Shown here one piece after another: positions 38,448 through 48,483 of a stretch of DNA of 48,651 nt. Both the position numbers and the translations under genes were made by a program. A model generated the notes under the pieces. The model was given only the letters and a program-made list of their open reading frames with translations. It had not been told where the DNA came from and ran no database searches. The stretch comes from Thiohalocapsa marina (GTDB taxonomy: Bacteria > Pseudomonadota > Gammaproteobacteria > Chromatiales > Chromatiaceae), in contig NZ_VWXX01000031.1 in NCBI RefSeq assembly GCF_008632335.1, forward strand, positions 1 through 48,651, given 5' to 3'. The stretch's first letter is position 1, and the number at the start of each line of letters is the position of its first letter.

Positions 38448-39308
38448 CTATCGGGCCGATGCCGGTGGCTGGCCCGACGAAGGCGCGACCGCGCGGTCCA
38501 GTTCCTCCAGCCACAGGCGTCGATACAGAAAGACCTGTCCCTGGGGGTCGCGCAGCACCAGGCGTCCTTGATGCTGGGCCATGTCGTAGGGCCGGGCGAT
38601 GTCGGTGCTGGGGTCGTAGAGCACGACACGCTCGCCCCGTTGCTGAATCAAGCCGTCCACGAAGCCGCCGTGGGGCGCGTAGAGCCGGAACCGGTGCGCC
38701 TGCACGATGAGCAGCCCGCCCAGGCGTCCCTCCCAGAGCCCGTCCAGCGTCGTGTGCTGCCAGCCGGCGCCCTGGGGCAGTTGCGGCATCATCTGCGACA
38801 TGGAGTCCAGCATCGATCCGGCGCCGGGCAGCTGCTCCATCATGTCCTGCATGGCCGTGCCTGCGGCCGGCTTCATGGCACTTGGAAGGGCATCGGACGC
38901 ACCGGCGATAGTATTGGGGATGGCGCCGGGCATCCAGGGATTAAAGCCGAACGGGGTCTGCCCCATCTGTCCTAGACCGGGCATCATGCCCTGGGCCATG
39001 CCGGGCATGGCTCCGGCGCCCAGGCCGCTCATGGCGGCGACCCGGTCTCCGGCGTCGTCGAGAAAGCCCATGGCCTCCATCATCCGCGCCATGGCATCGG
39101 CCATGGTGGCGCGGGGGCTGCCGTCGTCGGCCTGTGCCGCCGACGGCGCGGTGAGCAGGGGCAGCAGCAGCGCCAGCAGCAGACCGGGCAGCAGACCAGG
39201 CAGCAGGACCCGTAACAGGGCCGGCAGCCGGTCTGGCGGTGGCGGGACGCGCCCTGTGCTGTGTCGACAGGAGGGTTCGGGGCGACCGGAGTGCATGGTG
39301 GTGGACAT
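38448..39308 (-). CDS. Hypothetical exported protein, Met/Gly-rich middle
   Basis: About 286 residues from Met at 39308. A long Leu-rich hydrophobic stretch (LRVLLPGLLPGLLLALLLPL) then ADDGSPRATMA suggests a signal or membrane anchor. The middle is Met/Gly/Pro-rich (MPGMAQGMMPGLGQMGQTPF). The C-terminal third looks like beta strands (LWEGRLGGLLIVQAHRFRLY, RGERVVLYDPSTDIARPYDM). No family is recognised. The start is uncertain because no ribosome site is clear. Confidence 0.55.
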   Translation of the reverse strand: MSTTMHSGRPEPSCRHSTGRVPPPPDRLPALLRVLLPGLLPGLLLALLLPLLTAPSAAQADDGSPRATMADAMARMMEAMGFLDDAGDRVAAMSGLGAGAMPGMAQGMMPGLGQMGQTPFGFNPWMPGAIPNTIAGASDALPSAMKPAAGTAMQDMMEQLPGAGSMLDSMSQMMPQLPQGAGWQHTTLDGLWEGRLGGLLIVQAHRFRLYAPHGGFVDGLIQQRGERVVLYDPSTDIARPYDMAQHQGRLVLRDPQGQVFLYRRLWLEELDRAVAPSSGQPPASAR

Positions 39309-39398
39309 GGAGGACGATTGCGCTGGGATGGGTGAGGGCGTGCCGGGGAGAGCAGCCCGGCTCGGCTGTGACACCGTCAGGCCCGCTTGGGGCACGGA

Positions 39399-41552
39399 TC
39401 AAGACTCGTCAGCATAACAAAACCGTTCGGTCTCCAGGCAGGCCACCGGCGACAGCAGCGCATCCAGGCTGAAGTCGGTCTGGCCGAGCCGGTGGGCGTA
39501 GATGACGCGATAGGTGAGCACGCGCCGGACGTAGTCGCGGGTCTCGCGATAGGGGATCCGTGTCAACCACAGATCCGCCGCCATGGGCTCAGACGGCAGC
39601 CAGCGCCGAACGGCGTTGGGTCCGGCGTTGTAGGCGGCGGTGGCCAGCAGGGTGTTGCCGCCGAAGCGCGCGCGCATGGCCGCCAGATAGCGGGCGCCCA
39701 GGGCGACGTTCAGCACCGGATCGGTCAGGTCCTGGTGCGATGGTGCCGCCAGACCGGCGTTGCGCGCCATCTCCCGCGCGGTGGCGGGCATGAGCTGCAT
39801 GAGTCCGACGGCGCCGGCGGGTGATGCGATGTCCGCATCGAAGGCGCTCTCCTGGCGCATGACCGCATGGAGCCAGTCCGGCGGCAGCCCCTGTTGCCGA
39901 GCAACCACTTCGACCAGCCGCTGCTGCGGCAGCGGAAAGCGCAGATCCATGTCGTCCCAGTAGCCGGCACGGGCTAGGGTGAAGATGGATTCGGTCACCA
40001 GGCCGAGGCGGTCCGCGAAGGCCGCGGCGGTGATCAACGCCTGGGTGGTCATCGGGCGGGTGAGTTCGCGCCATTCGCGGGCCACGTCCGCATCGCGTCC
40101 GAGCCGCTGCAGCTCGGCGATGCGCGCGGCCGTGGGCGAGGCAAGCAACGCGTCCAGCAAGGCCGGGTCGACGGGCGCCGGCCGATGTGCGATGGCCGGT
40201 GCATGGCCGACCCGCTCTGCCGCCAGGAAGCCCCATAGGCTGCGTGCGGACGCGGCGCGTTCGAAGGCCTGATCCGCCGCTGCCGTGTCGCCGAGTTCGC
40301 TCAGCGCCCGGCCGCGCCAGTAGTGCCACTCGCCCTCGTCATCGGCGTCGGGCGGCAGCTGCGCGACCCAGGCCGCCAGTTCGGGCCAGGCCTCCAGGCG
40401 CAGGGCCGCCCGCAGGCGCCTCAGCTGGCGATCCAGGTTGTCCGGGCGCGGATGCAGGCGCTGCAGATAGCGTAGCGCCGCGGGGTCGTCGGCATTCGCC
40501 AGCGCCACGCCGATGGCCAGATGGACGCGCTCCTGCGCCTGCGGCGGGATCTGGATCCGGTTCGGGGGTGGATCGGCGGCGACCTGTGTGGGCCGGGGCG
40601 TAGACGTGGAGGCGGTGTCGAGCCACGGCTGCGAAACGGCGATGGCCAGGGCCGGATCCTGCCGGGCGAGCCGCTCGATGCCGTGGGCCAGGATGGCTGC
40701 GCGCTGCTCTGCAGCGTCCGGCAGGCTCAGCGCTGCGATCTGCTGTGGCTGCGCATGGACAAGGAGCAGGCTGTCGAGCCAGGGCCGCTGGGCTGCGGGC
40801 AGATAGCGCTGCTGAAAACGCGCCGTGCCGACATTGTCGCGCTCGAGGGTCAGCTGAATGCGCTGCCAGACCAGTTCCGGAGCGAGCTTGCCGGCCGCGG
40901 ACCAGGCGGCAAACAGCGGATCGCAGGCCGTCGGCAGGTCCTTGCCGGTGAGGTAGAGCGCATCAAGCCCGTCGAAGGCGGCCTCGGCCCGGCCCGTGGC
41001 CAGCAAGGCCCGGCGGTAGAGGCAGGCGCGGGTCTCGGAGCCGTTGTCTACATAGGCGTCGATGTACCCCTGCCAGCGCCCCTCCCGCGCCAGGCGCTTG
41101 AGCCACTGCAGGCGCAGCCGTTCGCCGGGTGCTGTGCCCTGCCAACGCGACAGGAAGGCCTCGACTTCGGCCCCGAATTCAGCTCCGGCTTCGGCCTCGG
41201 CCGCGCGATCCAGCCGCGCCAGCAGGTCGGACAGCTGCAGGTAAGGCAGCAGCGGATGCTCGGTCAGGCCGGCGAGCAGGGTGTCGAATCGGGCGTGGTC
41301 GCCATCCGCCAGCGCCTGCTCTGCGGCCAGAAAGTCGGCGCGGGCGTCCGTCGTCGGCTGGGGCGTGGACGCTGCCGCCGGCATCAACAGTGGCGCCGAC
41401 AGCAGTAGGCAGCGCAGCAGCCAGCTGGATGCAGGCCGCGGCCGTCTGGTGGTTTGCCGCCGTAGCCGAAACCGGCCCCCTGCCCGCCAGCCGGCTGGAC
41501 GGGGGGGCGTGTCGGGTATATTGTCGCCCCAGTTGTCACGGCAGGCAGTCAT
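39399..41552 (-). CDS. Soluble lytic murein transglycosylase (Slt70-type)
   Basis: 717 residues. Signal segment SWLLRCLLLSAPLLMPAAAS, long alpha-superhelical domain, then the C-terminal lysozyme-like fold: VMRQESAFDADIASPAGAVG (catalytic Glu in RQES), LMQLMPATAREMARNAG, LNVALGARYLAAM, ATAAYNAGPNAVRRWL. It cleaves peptidoglycan glycan strands to 1,6-anhydro ends in the periplasm. The start at 41552 has GGGGAG 7 bases upstream; longer starts at 41558 and 41567 are possible. Confidence 0.92.
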   Translation of the reverse strand: MTACRDNWGDNIPDTPPRPAGWRAGGRFRLRRQTTRRPRPASSWLLRCLLLSAPLLMPAAASTPQPTTDARADFLAAEQALADGDHARFDTLLAGLTEHPLLPYLQLSDLLARLDRAAEAEAGAEFGAEVEAFLSRWQGTAPGERLRLQWLKRLAREGRWQGYIDAYVDNGSETRACLYRRALLATGRAEAAFDGLDALYLTGKDLPTACDPLFAAWSAAGKLAPELVWQRIQLTLERDNVGTARFQQRYLPAAQRPWLDSLLLVHAQPQQIAALSLPDAAEQRAAILAHGIERLARQDPALAIAVSQPWLDTASTSTPRPTQVAADPPPNRIQIPPQAQERVHLAIGVALANADDPAALRYLQRLHPRPDNLDRQLRRLRAALRLEAWPELAAWVAQLPPDADDEGEWHYWRGRALSELGDTAAADQAFERAASARSLWGFLAAERVGHAPAIAHRPAPVDPALLDALLASPTAARIAELQRLGRDADVAREWRELTRPMTTQALITAAAFADRLGLVTESIFTLARAGYWDDMDLRFPLPQQRLVEVVARQQGLPPDWLHAVMRQESAFDADIASPAGAVGLMQLMPATAREMARNAGLAAPSHQDLTDPVLNVALGARYLAAMRARFGGNTLLATAAYNAGPNAVRRWLPSEPMAADLWLTRIPYRETRDYVRRVLTYRVIYAHRLGQTDFSLDALLSPVACLETERFCYADES

Positions 41553-41644
41553 GCCCATTCTCCCCATATCGCCCGGGTCGTGACGCCGGTTCCCGGTCCG
41601 GCGTGAAGACCCTCATCCCGCGGTTCACAATGCAGGAGCATCGT

Positions 41645-42109
41645 ATGTCGGATCTGGCCGATCAGTTCTGTTCCGAGACCCTGGCGAGTTCGTCCCAGGC
41701 CGAGCGTGATGCGCTCATCGACGCCTATGCCGCCAGCGGCCGGATCATTGCCCAGTACCGCATGGATCAGGCCGGCGGGCAGATGGACTTCGACGGCCGT
41801 CTCGACGGCTACTGGCCGGGCGAGGAGGGCCGTGTGCTGCTGTTTGCCGACTACAGCGCCATGCTGATGGTGCTGTCGGACCTGCAGCACAGTGTCGATC
41901 TCACCACCCTCGCGGCGCCTTCCAGCGACGAGGAGTTTCGCAGCCTATCGCAACTGCTGGCGTTGACCTCGCCGGGTCTGCAACGCCGGTCCGTTCAGAC
42001 CGCGCCTGCCACCGGCACTGCCGGGTCATCTGGCACGCTGTTCATGGGGCCGACGGAGATCAGCGGCGGTGCACATGGGCTGCGCTACCGCCCGGTGCTG
42101 TCGCGGTGA
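41645..42109 (+). CDS. Hypothetical protein
   Basis: 154 residues beginning MSDLADQFCSETLASSSQAE, not recognised. It is acidic with Gln/Met-rich segments (RMDQAGGQMDFDGRLDGYWP, LLFADYSAMLMVLSDLQHSV); no membrane helix or signal peptide. AGGAG lies 6 bases before the ATG, and an in-frame ATG at 41630 is less likely. It is divergent from the slt gene, with about 90 bases between them. Confidence 0.6.
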   Translation: MSDLADQFCSETLASSSQAERDALIDAYAASGRIIAQYRMDQAGGQMDFDGRLDGYWPGEEGRVLLFADYSAMLMVLSDLQHSVDLTTLAAPSSDEEFRSLSQLLALTSPGLQRRSVQTAPATGTAGSSGTLFMGPTEISGGAHGLRYRPVLSR

Positions 42110-42240
42110 TCCGGCCAGGTCGACACGGCGAAGCGTCATCAGGCCTCGGATGGTAGGCCGCCATGGTCGTACGGCACAACGTAAACTGAGCCCAGCGCCT
42201 ATACTTCAGCAACGTGGTCGGCGACCATAGGAGCACGGCA

Positions 42241-42510
42241 TTGTACCAATTGAAGAAACGCGGGCACCTGTATCTGTACCGGGTGGAATACGGCGAAGAG
42301 TCAGCAGTGGCGCGCATCATCGTGCGCAGTGATGCGGCCGGCACCGAGGGGTTGTTCCTGGTGAAGCAGGACGGATCCCTGGAACCCGCGGACGATCGAG
42401 CCGGATTCGGTCCGAACGCGCTGAACCCGAACGGCCTTTGGCCGAGTCCGCCGCGCGAGGCCATCCAGAGTGCGCGAGACATCGCCCGGCAAAAGACCCA
42501 CGGCACCTGA
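42241..42510 (+). CDS. Small hypothetical protein
   Basis: 89 residues from TTG 42241, which has AGGAG 7 bases upstream (GTG 42214 is the alternative). Sequence YQLKKRGHLYLYRVEYGEES then AVARIIVRSDAAGTEGLFLV; the tail is Pro/Asn-rich. The paired beta strands suggest a small DUF-type fold. The function is unknown. Confidence 0.5.
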   Translation: MYQLKKRGHLYLYRVEYGEESAVARIIVRSDAAGTEGLFLVKQDGSLEPADDRAGFGPNALNPNGLWPSPPREAIQSARDIARQKTHGT

Positions 42511-42658
42511 GATGACGTTGAACCTATCGGCATGTCCGTGACCGTCTTGTACTAGGCATCTTTGGTTTGGACGGACAGCCTGTATGCCGGTGGCATGCTG
42601 GGCCGCTCAACCGCTATGATGACCGGCTTTTCTCAGCCTTGATGCCATCCAGGACGCC

Positions 42659-44239
42659 ATGTCTCACCTCGCCGAGCAGCTTGCCAAGCGCCGCACCTTC
42701 GCCATCATCTCCCACCCCGACGCGGGCAAGACCACGCTGACGGAAAAACTGCTGCTGTTCGGTGGCGCCATCCAGATGGCGGGCACGGTCAAGGGGCGCA
42801 AGGCGGCGCGTCATGCCACCTCCGACTGGATGGAACTGGAAAAGCAGCGAGGCATCTCGGTGACCTCGTCGGTGATGCAGTTTCCGTATGGCGAGTCCGT
42901 CGTCAATCTGCTGGACACGCCGGGCCACGAGGACTTCTCCGAGGACACCTACCGCACCCTGACCGCTGTGGACTCGGCGCTGATGGTCATCGACGCGGCC
43001 AAGGGCGTTGAAGACCGCACCATCAAGCTGATGGATGTCTGCCGGTTGCGCGACACGCCGATCCTGACCTTCGTCAACAAGCTCGACCGCGAGGGCCGCG
43101 ACGCCATCGAGATCCTGGACGAGATCGAGCAGGTGCTGCAGATCCAGTGCGCCCCCGTGACCTGGCCCATCGGCATGGGCAAGCGCTTTCGTGGTGTCTA
43201 CGACCTGCGCCATGACCGTACCCACCTGTTCAGCGCGACCCATGGTGGCCGGATCCAGACCGGTGAGGTCATCGAGGGCATCGACAACCCGCGCATGGAC
43301 GAATTGCTGGAGGACCAGGCCGCGGAATTGCGCGATGAAATGGATCTGGTGCAGGGTGCGAGTCACCCGCTGGATCTGGACGCCTATCGGGCCGGCTTGC
43401 AGACCCCTGTCTTCTTCGGTTCGGCGATCAACAATTTCGGCGTCAAGGAACTGCTCGACGCCTTCGTCGACTATGCGCCGCCGCCGCGAGCCCGCGCGAC
43501 CCATGAGCGGGTGGTTGAGCCCGGCGAGGACAAGTTCACCGGCTTCGTGTTCAAGATCCAGGCCAACATGGATCCGGCGCACCGAGATCGGGTGGCCTTT
43601 CTGCGGGTCTGTTCCGGCAGTTACAAGCAGGGCATGAAGATGCGCCATGTGCGCATCGGCAAGACGGTGCAGGTGGCCAACGCCATCACCTTCCAGGCCG
43701 ATGAGCGCAAGCGCGTGGACGAGGCCTGGCCCGGTGACATCATCGGCCTGCACAACCACGGCACCATCCAGATCGGCGACACCTTTACCGAGGGCGAGCA
43801 CCTGAAGTACGAGGGGGTGCCGTATTTCGCGCCGGAGCTGTTCCGCCGGGTGGTGCTGAAGGATCCGCTGAAGACCAAGGCGCTGCAGAAGGGGGTTGTG
43901 CAGCTGTGCGAGGAGGGCGCCACCCAGGTGTTTCGGCCGCTGAAGAACAACGACATCATCCTGGGCGCCGTGGGCATCCTGCAGTTTGATGTGGCCGCCT
44001 ACCGCCTCAAGGACGAATACGGCGTCGAGGCGGTGGTGGAGCCGGTGAGCGTGCACACTGCCCGCTGGGTGCGTTGCGACGATGCGAAGATGCTCGCCCG
44101 CTTCAAGGAGAAGGCCTACGAGAACCTGGCCCTGGATGGCGACGAGCAGCTGGTCTACCTGGCGCCGACCCGGGTCAATCTGCAATTGACCGAAGAGCGC
44201 TGGCCGGAGGTCCGCTTCCTGGCGACGCGGGAACTTTGA
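42659..44239 (+). CDS. prfC: Peptide chain release factor 3 (RF3)
   Basis: 526 residues, translational GTPase. G1 [20 protein letters not shown], switch [23 protein letters not shown]4 NKLDREGRD, and the RF3-specific [16 protein letters not shown] and [18 protein letters not shown]3 recycles RF1/RF2 after termination using GTP. An RF3-type C-terminal domain is present ([20 protein letters not shown]). AGGA lies 5 bases before the ATG. Confidence 0.97.
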   Translation: MSHLAEQLAKRRTFAIISHPDAGKTTLTEKLLLFGGAIQMAGTVKGRKAARHATSDWMELEKQRGISVTSSVMQFPYGESVVNLLDTPGHEDFSEDTYRTLTAVDSALMVIDAAKGVEDRTIKLMDVCRLRDTPILTFVNKLDREGRDAIEILDEIEQVLQIQCAPVTWPIGMGKRFRGVYDLRHDRTHLFSATHGGRIQTGEVIEGIDNPRMDELLEDQAAELRDEMDLVQGASHPLDLDAYRAGLQTPVFFGSAINNFGVKELLDAFVDYAPPPRARATHERVVEPGEDKFTGFVFKIQANMDPAHRDRVAFLRVCSGSYKQGMKMRHVRIGKTVQVANAITFQADERKRVDEAWPGDIIGLHNHGTIQIGDTFTEGEHLKYEGVPYFAPELFRRVVLKDPLKTKALQKGVVQLCEEGATQVFRPLKNNDIILGAVGILQFDVAAYRLKDEYGVEAVVEPVSVHTARWVRCDDAKMLARFKEKAYENLALDGDEQLVYLAPTRVNLQLTEERWPEVRFLATREL

Positions 44240-44271
44240 GGATTGCCTTGCTTGAGCGACGGGAATCGTCA

Positions 44272-45342
44272 ATGAAGTCTGCCGGAAACGACACCACCGT
44301 CCTCGAACTGCTGGTACCGGGCCTGCTGGGCCCGGTACCGCCGTCACCCCAGGCGCCGCCGAAGACGCCGGTGCTTGACCGGCTGCTGGCCCGGGGGCGG
44401 CCGACGGACTCCCTGGGCGGGGATCTCACGGCGGCCTTGTTGGAGCGCTTCGGGGTCGATGCGAGCGCACCCTATTGTCTGGCGGCGGACGATCCCGAAT
44501 GGGATCGCGCCGGGTTCTGGATGCACGCCGATCCGGTGCATCTGCGACCGGACCGAGACCTGTTGCGGCTGTTCGATGCCCGGCATCTGGTCATCGGCCA
44601 GGACGAGGCGGCTGCCCTGGTGGCGGCGTTCAATGCGCATTTCGCTGCGGATGGTCTGTGGCTGGTGGCACCTGCCGCATCCCGCTGGTATCTGCGTTGC
44701 GACTCGGCGCCGGCGCTGCAGACGCAACCGCTGGCGGCGGTGATCGGGCAGCACATCGACGGCTTCCTGCCCGTCGGCGCGGATGCACCCCGCTGGGCGA
44801 GCCTGATGAACGAGGCGCAGATGCTGCTGTTCCAGTCGCCGGTGAATCGGCGTCGGGAGGCAGCGGGCCAACCGGCGGTGAACGGCCTCTGGACCTGGGG
44901 CGGCGGCCTCTGGCGGCCGCCGACGGCGGCGGATCCGCCGGATCGCGTGCTGGGGGACATGCCGCTGGCGCGGGGGCTGGCCCTTGCCGCCGGGATCCCG
45001 CTTCGCGGTGACGATGGGCCGGGACTGGTAGAGGTGGGGGAACTGGCCAAGCTGCTGGATCCGGCGGAGGCGCCCGGGCGCGTGCTGGCGATCTGGCAGG
45101 GCCTGCAGGAGGCGCTGCTGGCCCAAGATGAGGCCGCCTGGGCGCAGGCGGCAGAGGCCCTGGACAGGGCACTGCAGCCGGCGCTTGCGGCAATGCGGGC
45201 GGGGCGCCTGGCGCGCATCGAGCTCGATGTCTGCGACGGCCGGCGCTGGTCGATCCGGCCGGGGGATCTGCGGCGGTTCCGCATCGGCTGGCCGCGTCGG
45301 CCGCGCACCCTGGCCGAGCGCGCTGCGGCGCCGGAGATCTGA
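44272..45342 (+). CDS. RpfE-like / COG4255 protein (phosphoglycerate-mutase-related annotation)
   Basis: 356 residues. Conserved-looking blocks are LELLVPGLLGPVP, GFWMHADPVHLRPDRDLLRL, NAHFAADGLWLVAPAASRWY, MNEAQMLLFQSPVNRRREAA, VNGLWTWGGGLWRPP. This resembles the Xanthomonas RpfE / COG4255 group, sometimes labelled cofactor-independent phosphoglycerate mutase; the enzymatic role is not established. It follows prfC by 32 bases on the same strand and may be co-transcribed. Confidence 0.65.
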   Translation: MKSAGNDTTVLELLVPGLLGPVPPSPQAPPKTPVLDRLLARGRPTDSLGGDLTAALLERFGVDASAPYCLAADDPEWDRAGFWMHADPVHLRPDRDLLRLFDARHLVIGQDEAAALVAAFNAHFAADGLWLVAPAASRWYLRCDSAPALQTQPLAAVIGQHIDGFLPVGADAPRWASLMNEAQMLLFQSPVNRRREAAGQPAVNGLWTWGGGLWRPPTAADPPDRVLGDMPLARGLALAAGIPLRGDDGPGLVEVGELAKLLDPAEAPGRVLAIWQGLQEALLAQDEAAWAQAAEALDRALQPALAAMRAGRLARIELDVCDGRRWSIRPGDLRRFRIGWPRRPRTLAERAAAPEI

Positions 45343-45400
45343 CACCCAATCCACGCAAGCCGTCGCCGAAAACTGATGGTCGCGGCGCAGCCGCCGTCGG

Positions 45401-45880
45401 TCACTGGGCGGCATCCACCAGCGTGGGCTGCAGCACGCGTTGCAGGTCATCCATGGCGATGGCGATGATGTAACCGCGCTTGCCGCCGTTGATGTAGATC
45501 CGATCGAGCCCGGCGATGGACCGCTCGCAATAGACCGGCATCGGCCTGCGGGTGCCGAAGGGCGAGGTACCGCCCACCTGGTAGCCGGAGTGTCTGTCCG
45601 CCACCTTGGGTTCGCAGGGGCGGATGCGTTTTGCGCCAATCTGTTTTGCCAGCTTGCCGGTGGCCACTTCGCGATCGCCATGCATCAGCACGATCAGTGG
45701 GCGGGCCTGCTCGTCCTCCATGATCAGGGTCTTGATCACCTGGTGTTCGTCCACACCCAACTGGGCGGCAAACTCCGCTGTGCCGCCGCCGTTGTAGTCG
45801 TACGGATACCCCTGGAAGGCAATGCCTTGCGCGCGCAGGACCCGCACCGCCTGGGTCACCGGTTCTTTCTTGCCGGCCAT
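45401..45880 (-). CDS. ybaK: Cys-tRNA(Pro)/Cys-tRNA(Cys) deacylase YbaK
   Basis: 159 residues: KKEPVTQAVRVLRAQGIAFQ, GVDEHQVIKTLIMEDEQARP, MHGDREVATGKLAKQIGAKR, GYQVGGTSPFGTRRPMPVYC, INGGKRGYIIAIAMDDL. YbaK/EbsC proteins hydrolyse misacylated Cys-tRNA(Pro). The key Lys in VIKTL is present. It lies 3 bases after the DUF938 gene, probably an operon. Confidence 0.93.
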   Translation of the reverse strand: MAGKKEPVTQAVRVLRAQGIAFQGYPYDYNGGGTAEFAAQLGVDEHQVIKTLIMEDEQARPLIVLMHGDREVATGKLAKQIGAKRIRPCEPKVADRHSGYQVGGTSPFGTRRPMPVYCERSIAGLDRIYINGGKRGYIIAIAMDDLQRVLQPTLVDAAQ

Positions 45881-45883
45881 GGC

Positions 45884-46483
45884 TCAGCGCCGCCGCCAGA
45901 CCAGGGTCCGGTTGTTCACCGGCATGGCGATGTCTTGCTCCAGCACCAGCCCGGCGGCATCGGCGAAGCGCCGCAGGTCGTCCAGGTCGCGCACGCCGCT
46001 GGCGGGATCTTGCTGGCGCAGCATGCGGTCGAAACGGGCGTTGCTGTCGCTGGTGTGGACGCCGCCGTCGCTGAACGGGCCGTAGAGCGCGAACGGCGCC
46101 CCCGCGGGCAGCAGTCGGCCGAGGCCGAGAAACAGGCGCTCCATCTGCGGCAGCGACAGGATATGTGCGGTGTTGGCGCTGTAGGCGGCGTCGAAGGTCG
46201 TCGCCGGCCAGGGGCCGTCCACGTCCAGCGACAGTGGCGCCGGCAGGTTCGGCAGATTGGCCTCCTGCAACCAAAGCCGGATGCCGGGCAGGGCATCGTC
46301 CACATCGCTGCATTGCCAGACGAGATGGGGCATGGCGGCGGCAAAATGCACTGCATGCTGGCCGCTGCCGCTGCCCACCTCAAGCACCTGGCCCACGGTT
46401 GCAAACAGGGGTTCGAGCACGGCGAGGATGGGTGCCTTGTTCTCCTCGCTGGCCGGGTAGAAGGGTTTGTGGTCGCTCTGCAT
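45884..46483 (-). CDS. DUF938 SAM-dependent methyltransferase
   Basis: 199 residues: KPFYPASEENKAPILAVLEP, SAM loop VLEVGSGSGQHAVHFAAAMP, WQCSDVDDALPGIRLWLQEA, LDVDGPWPATTFDAAYSANT, GAPFALYGPFSDGGVHTSDS, ending NNRTLVWRRR. The family pattern matches DUF938; the substrate is unknown. Its upstream region with the gene at 46640 holds a 12-base palindrome TGAGTATACTCA (46532-46543) that could be part of a divergent promoter. Confidence 0.87.
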   Translation of the reverse strand: MQSDHKPFYPASEENKAPILAVLEPLFATVGQVLEVGSGSGQHAVHFAAAMPHLVWQCSDVDDALPGIRLWLQEANLPNLPAPLSLDVDGPWPATTFDAAYSANTAHILSLPQMERLFLGLGRLLPAGAPFALYGPFSDGGVHTSDSNARFDRMLRQQDPASGVRDLDDLRRFADAAGLVLEQDIAMPVNNRTLVWRRR

Positions 46484-46639
46484 GGTGTCACCCTCGGGTG
46501 GTCGCAGGGTCTCTGAAAAAGGGGTGGGGGTTGAGTATACTCAGGGCCGGGCATCGGAGCAGGCCGTGAACGTGCGGTTGCGCGGCTCAAGCGGCGAAAG
46601 GCTCCGCATGCATCCTCATTCCTTCCCTCGTCAGGCGCC

Positions 46640-47896
46640 ATGCGAACAAGACCGTCCGTCACAGCTTCAGCGTTGATCGTCGCGGCGGGTCTGAGTGCTT
46701 GTGCGGGATCCGCGCGGCCGCCTGATCTGTATCGCGTCGATGCACCCGGGCGCGTGCAGACGCCGACACCGATCCCGGCGCCCACCTCCGCGCAAAGAAC
46801 GTCGGCGGCCAACCCCGGAATCGCCTACAGCGCCGGCGACCGGCTGCGGATGGCCGTGGCGGTGCGCTGTGCGGCGCGGACATTCGACGAGGATCAACTG
46901 TCAGCACTGGTGGCGGAACTCCAGGCCCGGGGGGTGCATCCCGGCGAGGCCACCGAGGCCCTGCTGTGGGGTAACTGCGGCCGGCTGGAACGGGTCGTGC
47001 GCGAACTGGTTGCCCAGGGCGGGACGGCGGCCATGCCCTGGGTGGTGGAGCGGGCCATCGATATCGCCGGCGGCGAGTCCGCGGTGCTGGTGGATCTGGC
47101 GGCCGCGGAAGGCCTGGCCAAGTACCGTCGCGGTGCCGGGCGCGGGGAGTTGACGGGGCGAGGGCGAAAGCCGACCGTCGGCGAGCAGCGGGTGCCGGTG
47201 CTGGCGCATTTTCCGCCGCGCCCGCTGCAGCCCTCGGTGCCGGCAGCTGTTCCGGGCTATGGCCTGTACACCCATGTGCTGTTCGCCGGTCCGGCGGCGC
47301 AGGCCCGAGGGCGAGGGGTCGACGGGGGTGACGAGCTGCTGCGGGTCATCGAGACCTATGTCCTTGAGGGCGAGTCGCGCGGCCCTGGTCTGGAGTCGGT
47401 GGCGGGATCGGGGCCGGACCCGGCGGCGCACACCTTCCTGGTGCCGGTCTATGCCGATGTTCGCGACGCCGGCCTGGTCGAACGCGCCAATGCCGACCTG
47501 TCGGCGCAGCTGTTGACGACCCTGGTCGGCTATCTCGATGCAGCCGATCAGCCGGAACTGGCCCGGCGTCTGCGGGCGGGCCGGGGTCCGTTCCTGGTAT
47601 CCGGACTGGAACCGTCGCTGTTGCCGGGCACGCCCGATGCGGCGCGCATGGTGGTCGATCTGGGCAGCGTCGGCCCGGAGTACATGTACAGCGTGGTGGA
47701 CGCCTACGACCGCCGCATTGCCCCGGAGCTGCTGGGTCGGCCGGAGAGTCTCATGGCGCTCCGCGACCGGCTGGTCGCGATCTTCCCATCCTCGGCCATC
47801 GACGCCCGGGCCGGGGCGCCGGCGGATGACTGGATTGCATTTCTGGGCGGCACGCAGGAGGGCGGCGGCACCGTGGCCGACGCAATGACACCATGA
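46640..47896 (+). CDS. Putative lipoprotein of unknown function
   Basis: 418 residues. Lipobox AAGLSAC (Cys about 21) for lipid anchoring. The mature part starts with a Pro-rich linker, then AYSAGDRLRMAVAVRCAART and a Gly/Arg-rich middle. The C-terminal half has PGYGLYTHVLFAGPAAQARG, LLRVIETYVLEGESRGPG and LVPVYADVRDAGLVERANAD. No family is recognised. It overlaps the next gene by 4 bases, so the pair is probably an operon. Confidence 0.65.
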   Translation: MRTRPSVTASALIVAAGLSACAGSARPPDLYRVDAPGRVQTPTPIPAPTSAQRTSAANPGIAYSAGDRLRMAVAVRCAARTFDEDQLSALVAELQARGVHPGEATEALLWGNCGRLERVVRELVAQGGTAAMPWVVERAIDIAGGESAVLVDLAAAEGLAKYRRGAGRGELTGRGRKPTVGEQRVPVLAHFPPRPLQPSVPAAVPGYGLYTHVLFAGPAAQARGRGVDGGDELLRVIETYVLEGESRGPGLESVAGSGPDPAAHTFLVPVYADVRDAGLVERANADLSAQLLTTLVGYLDAADQPELARRLRAGRGPFLVSGLEPSLLPGTPDAARMVVDLGSVGPEYMYSVVDAYDRRIAPELLGRPESLMALRDRLVAIFPSSAIDARAGAPADDWIAFLGGTQEGGGTVADAMTP

Positions 47897-48477
47897 TTGG
47901 AGTTCGTCTTGGCGGTTTGCTCAAGTTCCTCATCGGCATCCTGCTGCTGCAGGCGGCCACCGCCCTGCTGACCTACACCGCGCTGAAGACCGATCTGCAG
48001 CAGACCGCGCTGCTGTTCGGGTCCGTGGCGGTGACCCTCGGGGTCCTGGTGGCGCTCTGGTTCGACTCCGTCATCGGCAATGTCAAGGACCGTACGGTTG
48101 CCCGGCAGGAACAGCGGCACCAGCGCGAGCGCGAGAAGCTGCGTCTGCGGGCGGAGCGGGACAAGGCGGAGATCGCGCGTCAGCGCAAGCGGGTGTCGGG
48201 TGGCGCGACCCTGAAGACCGGCGCGGCCGTGGGCGGCCTGCTGGGTGTCGGCGTGACCATGATGCTGGCTCAGTTCATGACGCTGGGGTTGTTGACCATC
48301 TCCGCGGCCGGCGGCGCTGCCCTGGGTTATGGCGTGCGCGCTCGCCAGGAGCGCCTGACCCGGGCGCGCGAGCAGCGCCAGGCCGAGAAGCTGCTGCTGT
48401 CGCAGACCGAACTGCCGGCGCTGGAGCAGGACCCGCCGACGCGGCAGGGCCGCATCAAGCGCAAGCCCTTCCGGTAA
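47893..48477 (+). CDS. Putative inner-membrane protein with coiled-coil middle
   Basis: 194 residues. Two N-terminal hydrophobic helices (LLKFLIGILLLQAATALLTY; TALLFGSVAVTLGVLVALWF), a charged coiled-coil region (QEQRHQREREKLRLRAERDK), a Gly-rich hydrophobic pair (GAAVGGLLGVGVTMMLAQFM) and a basic tail. The function is unknown. ATGA overlap with the lipoprotein gene suggests a shared function. Confidence 0.65.
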   Translation: MIGVRLGGLLKFLIGILLLQAATALLTYTALKTDLQQTALLFGSVAVTLGVLVALWFDSVIGNVKDRTVARQEQRHQREREKLRLRAERDKAEIARQRKRVSGGATLKTGAAVGGLLGVGVTMMLAQFMTLGLLTISAAGGAALGYGVRARQERLTRAREQRQAEKLLLSQTELPALEQDPPTRQGRIKRKPFR

Positions 48478-48483
48478 CCAACG

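Noticed and set aside
42614-44347. 577-codon minus-strand frame opposite prfC
   Set aside because: RF3 motifs on the plus strand are complete; the antisense frame is rich in His/Gln/Asp/Val without domain signatures.
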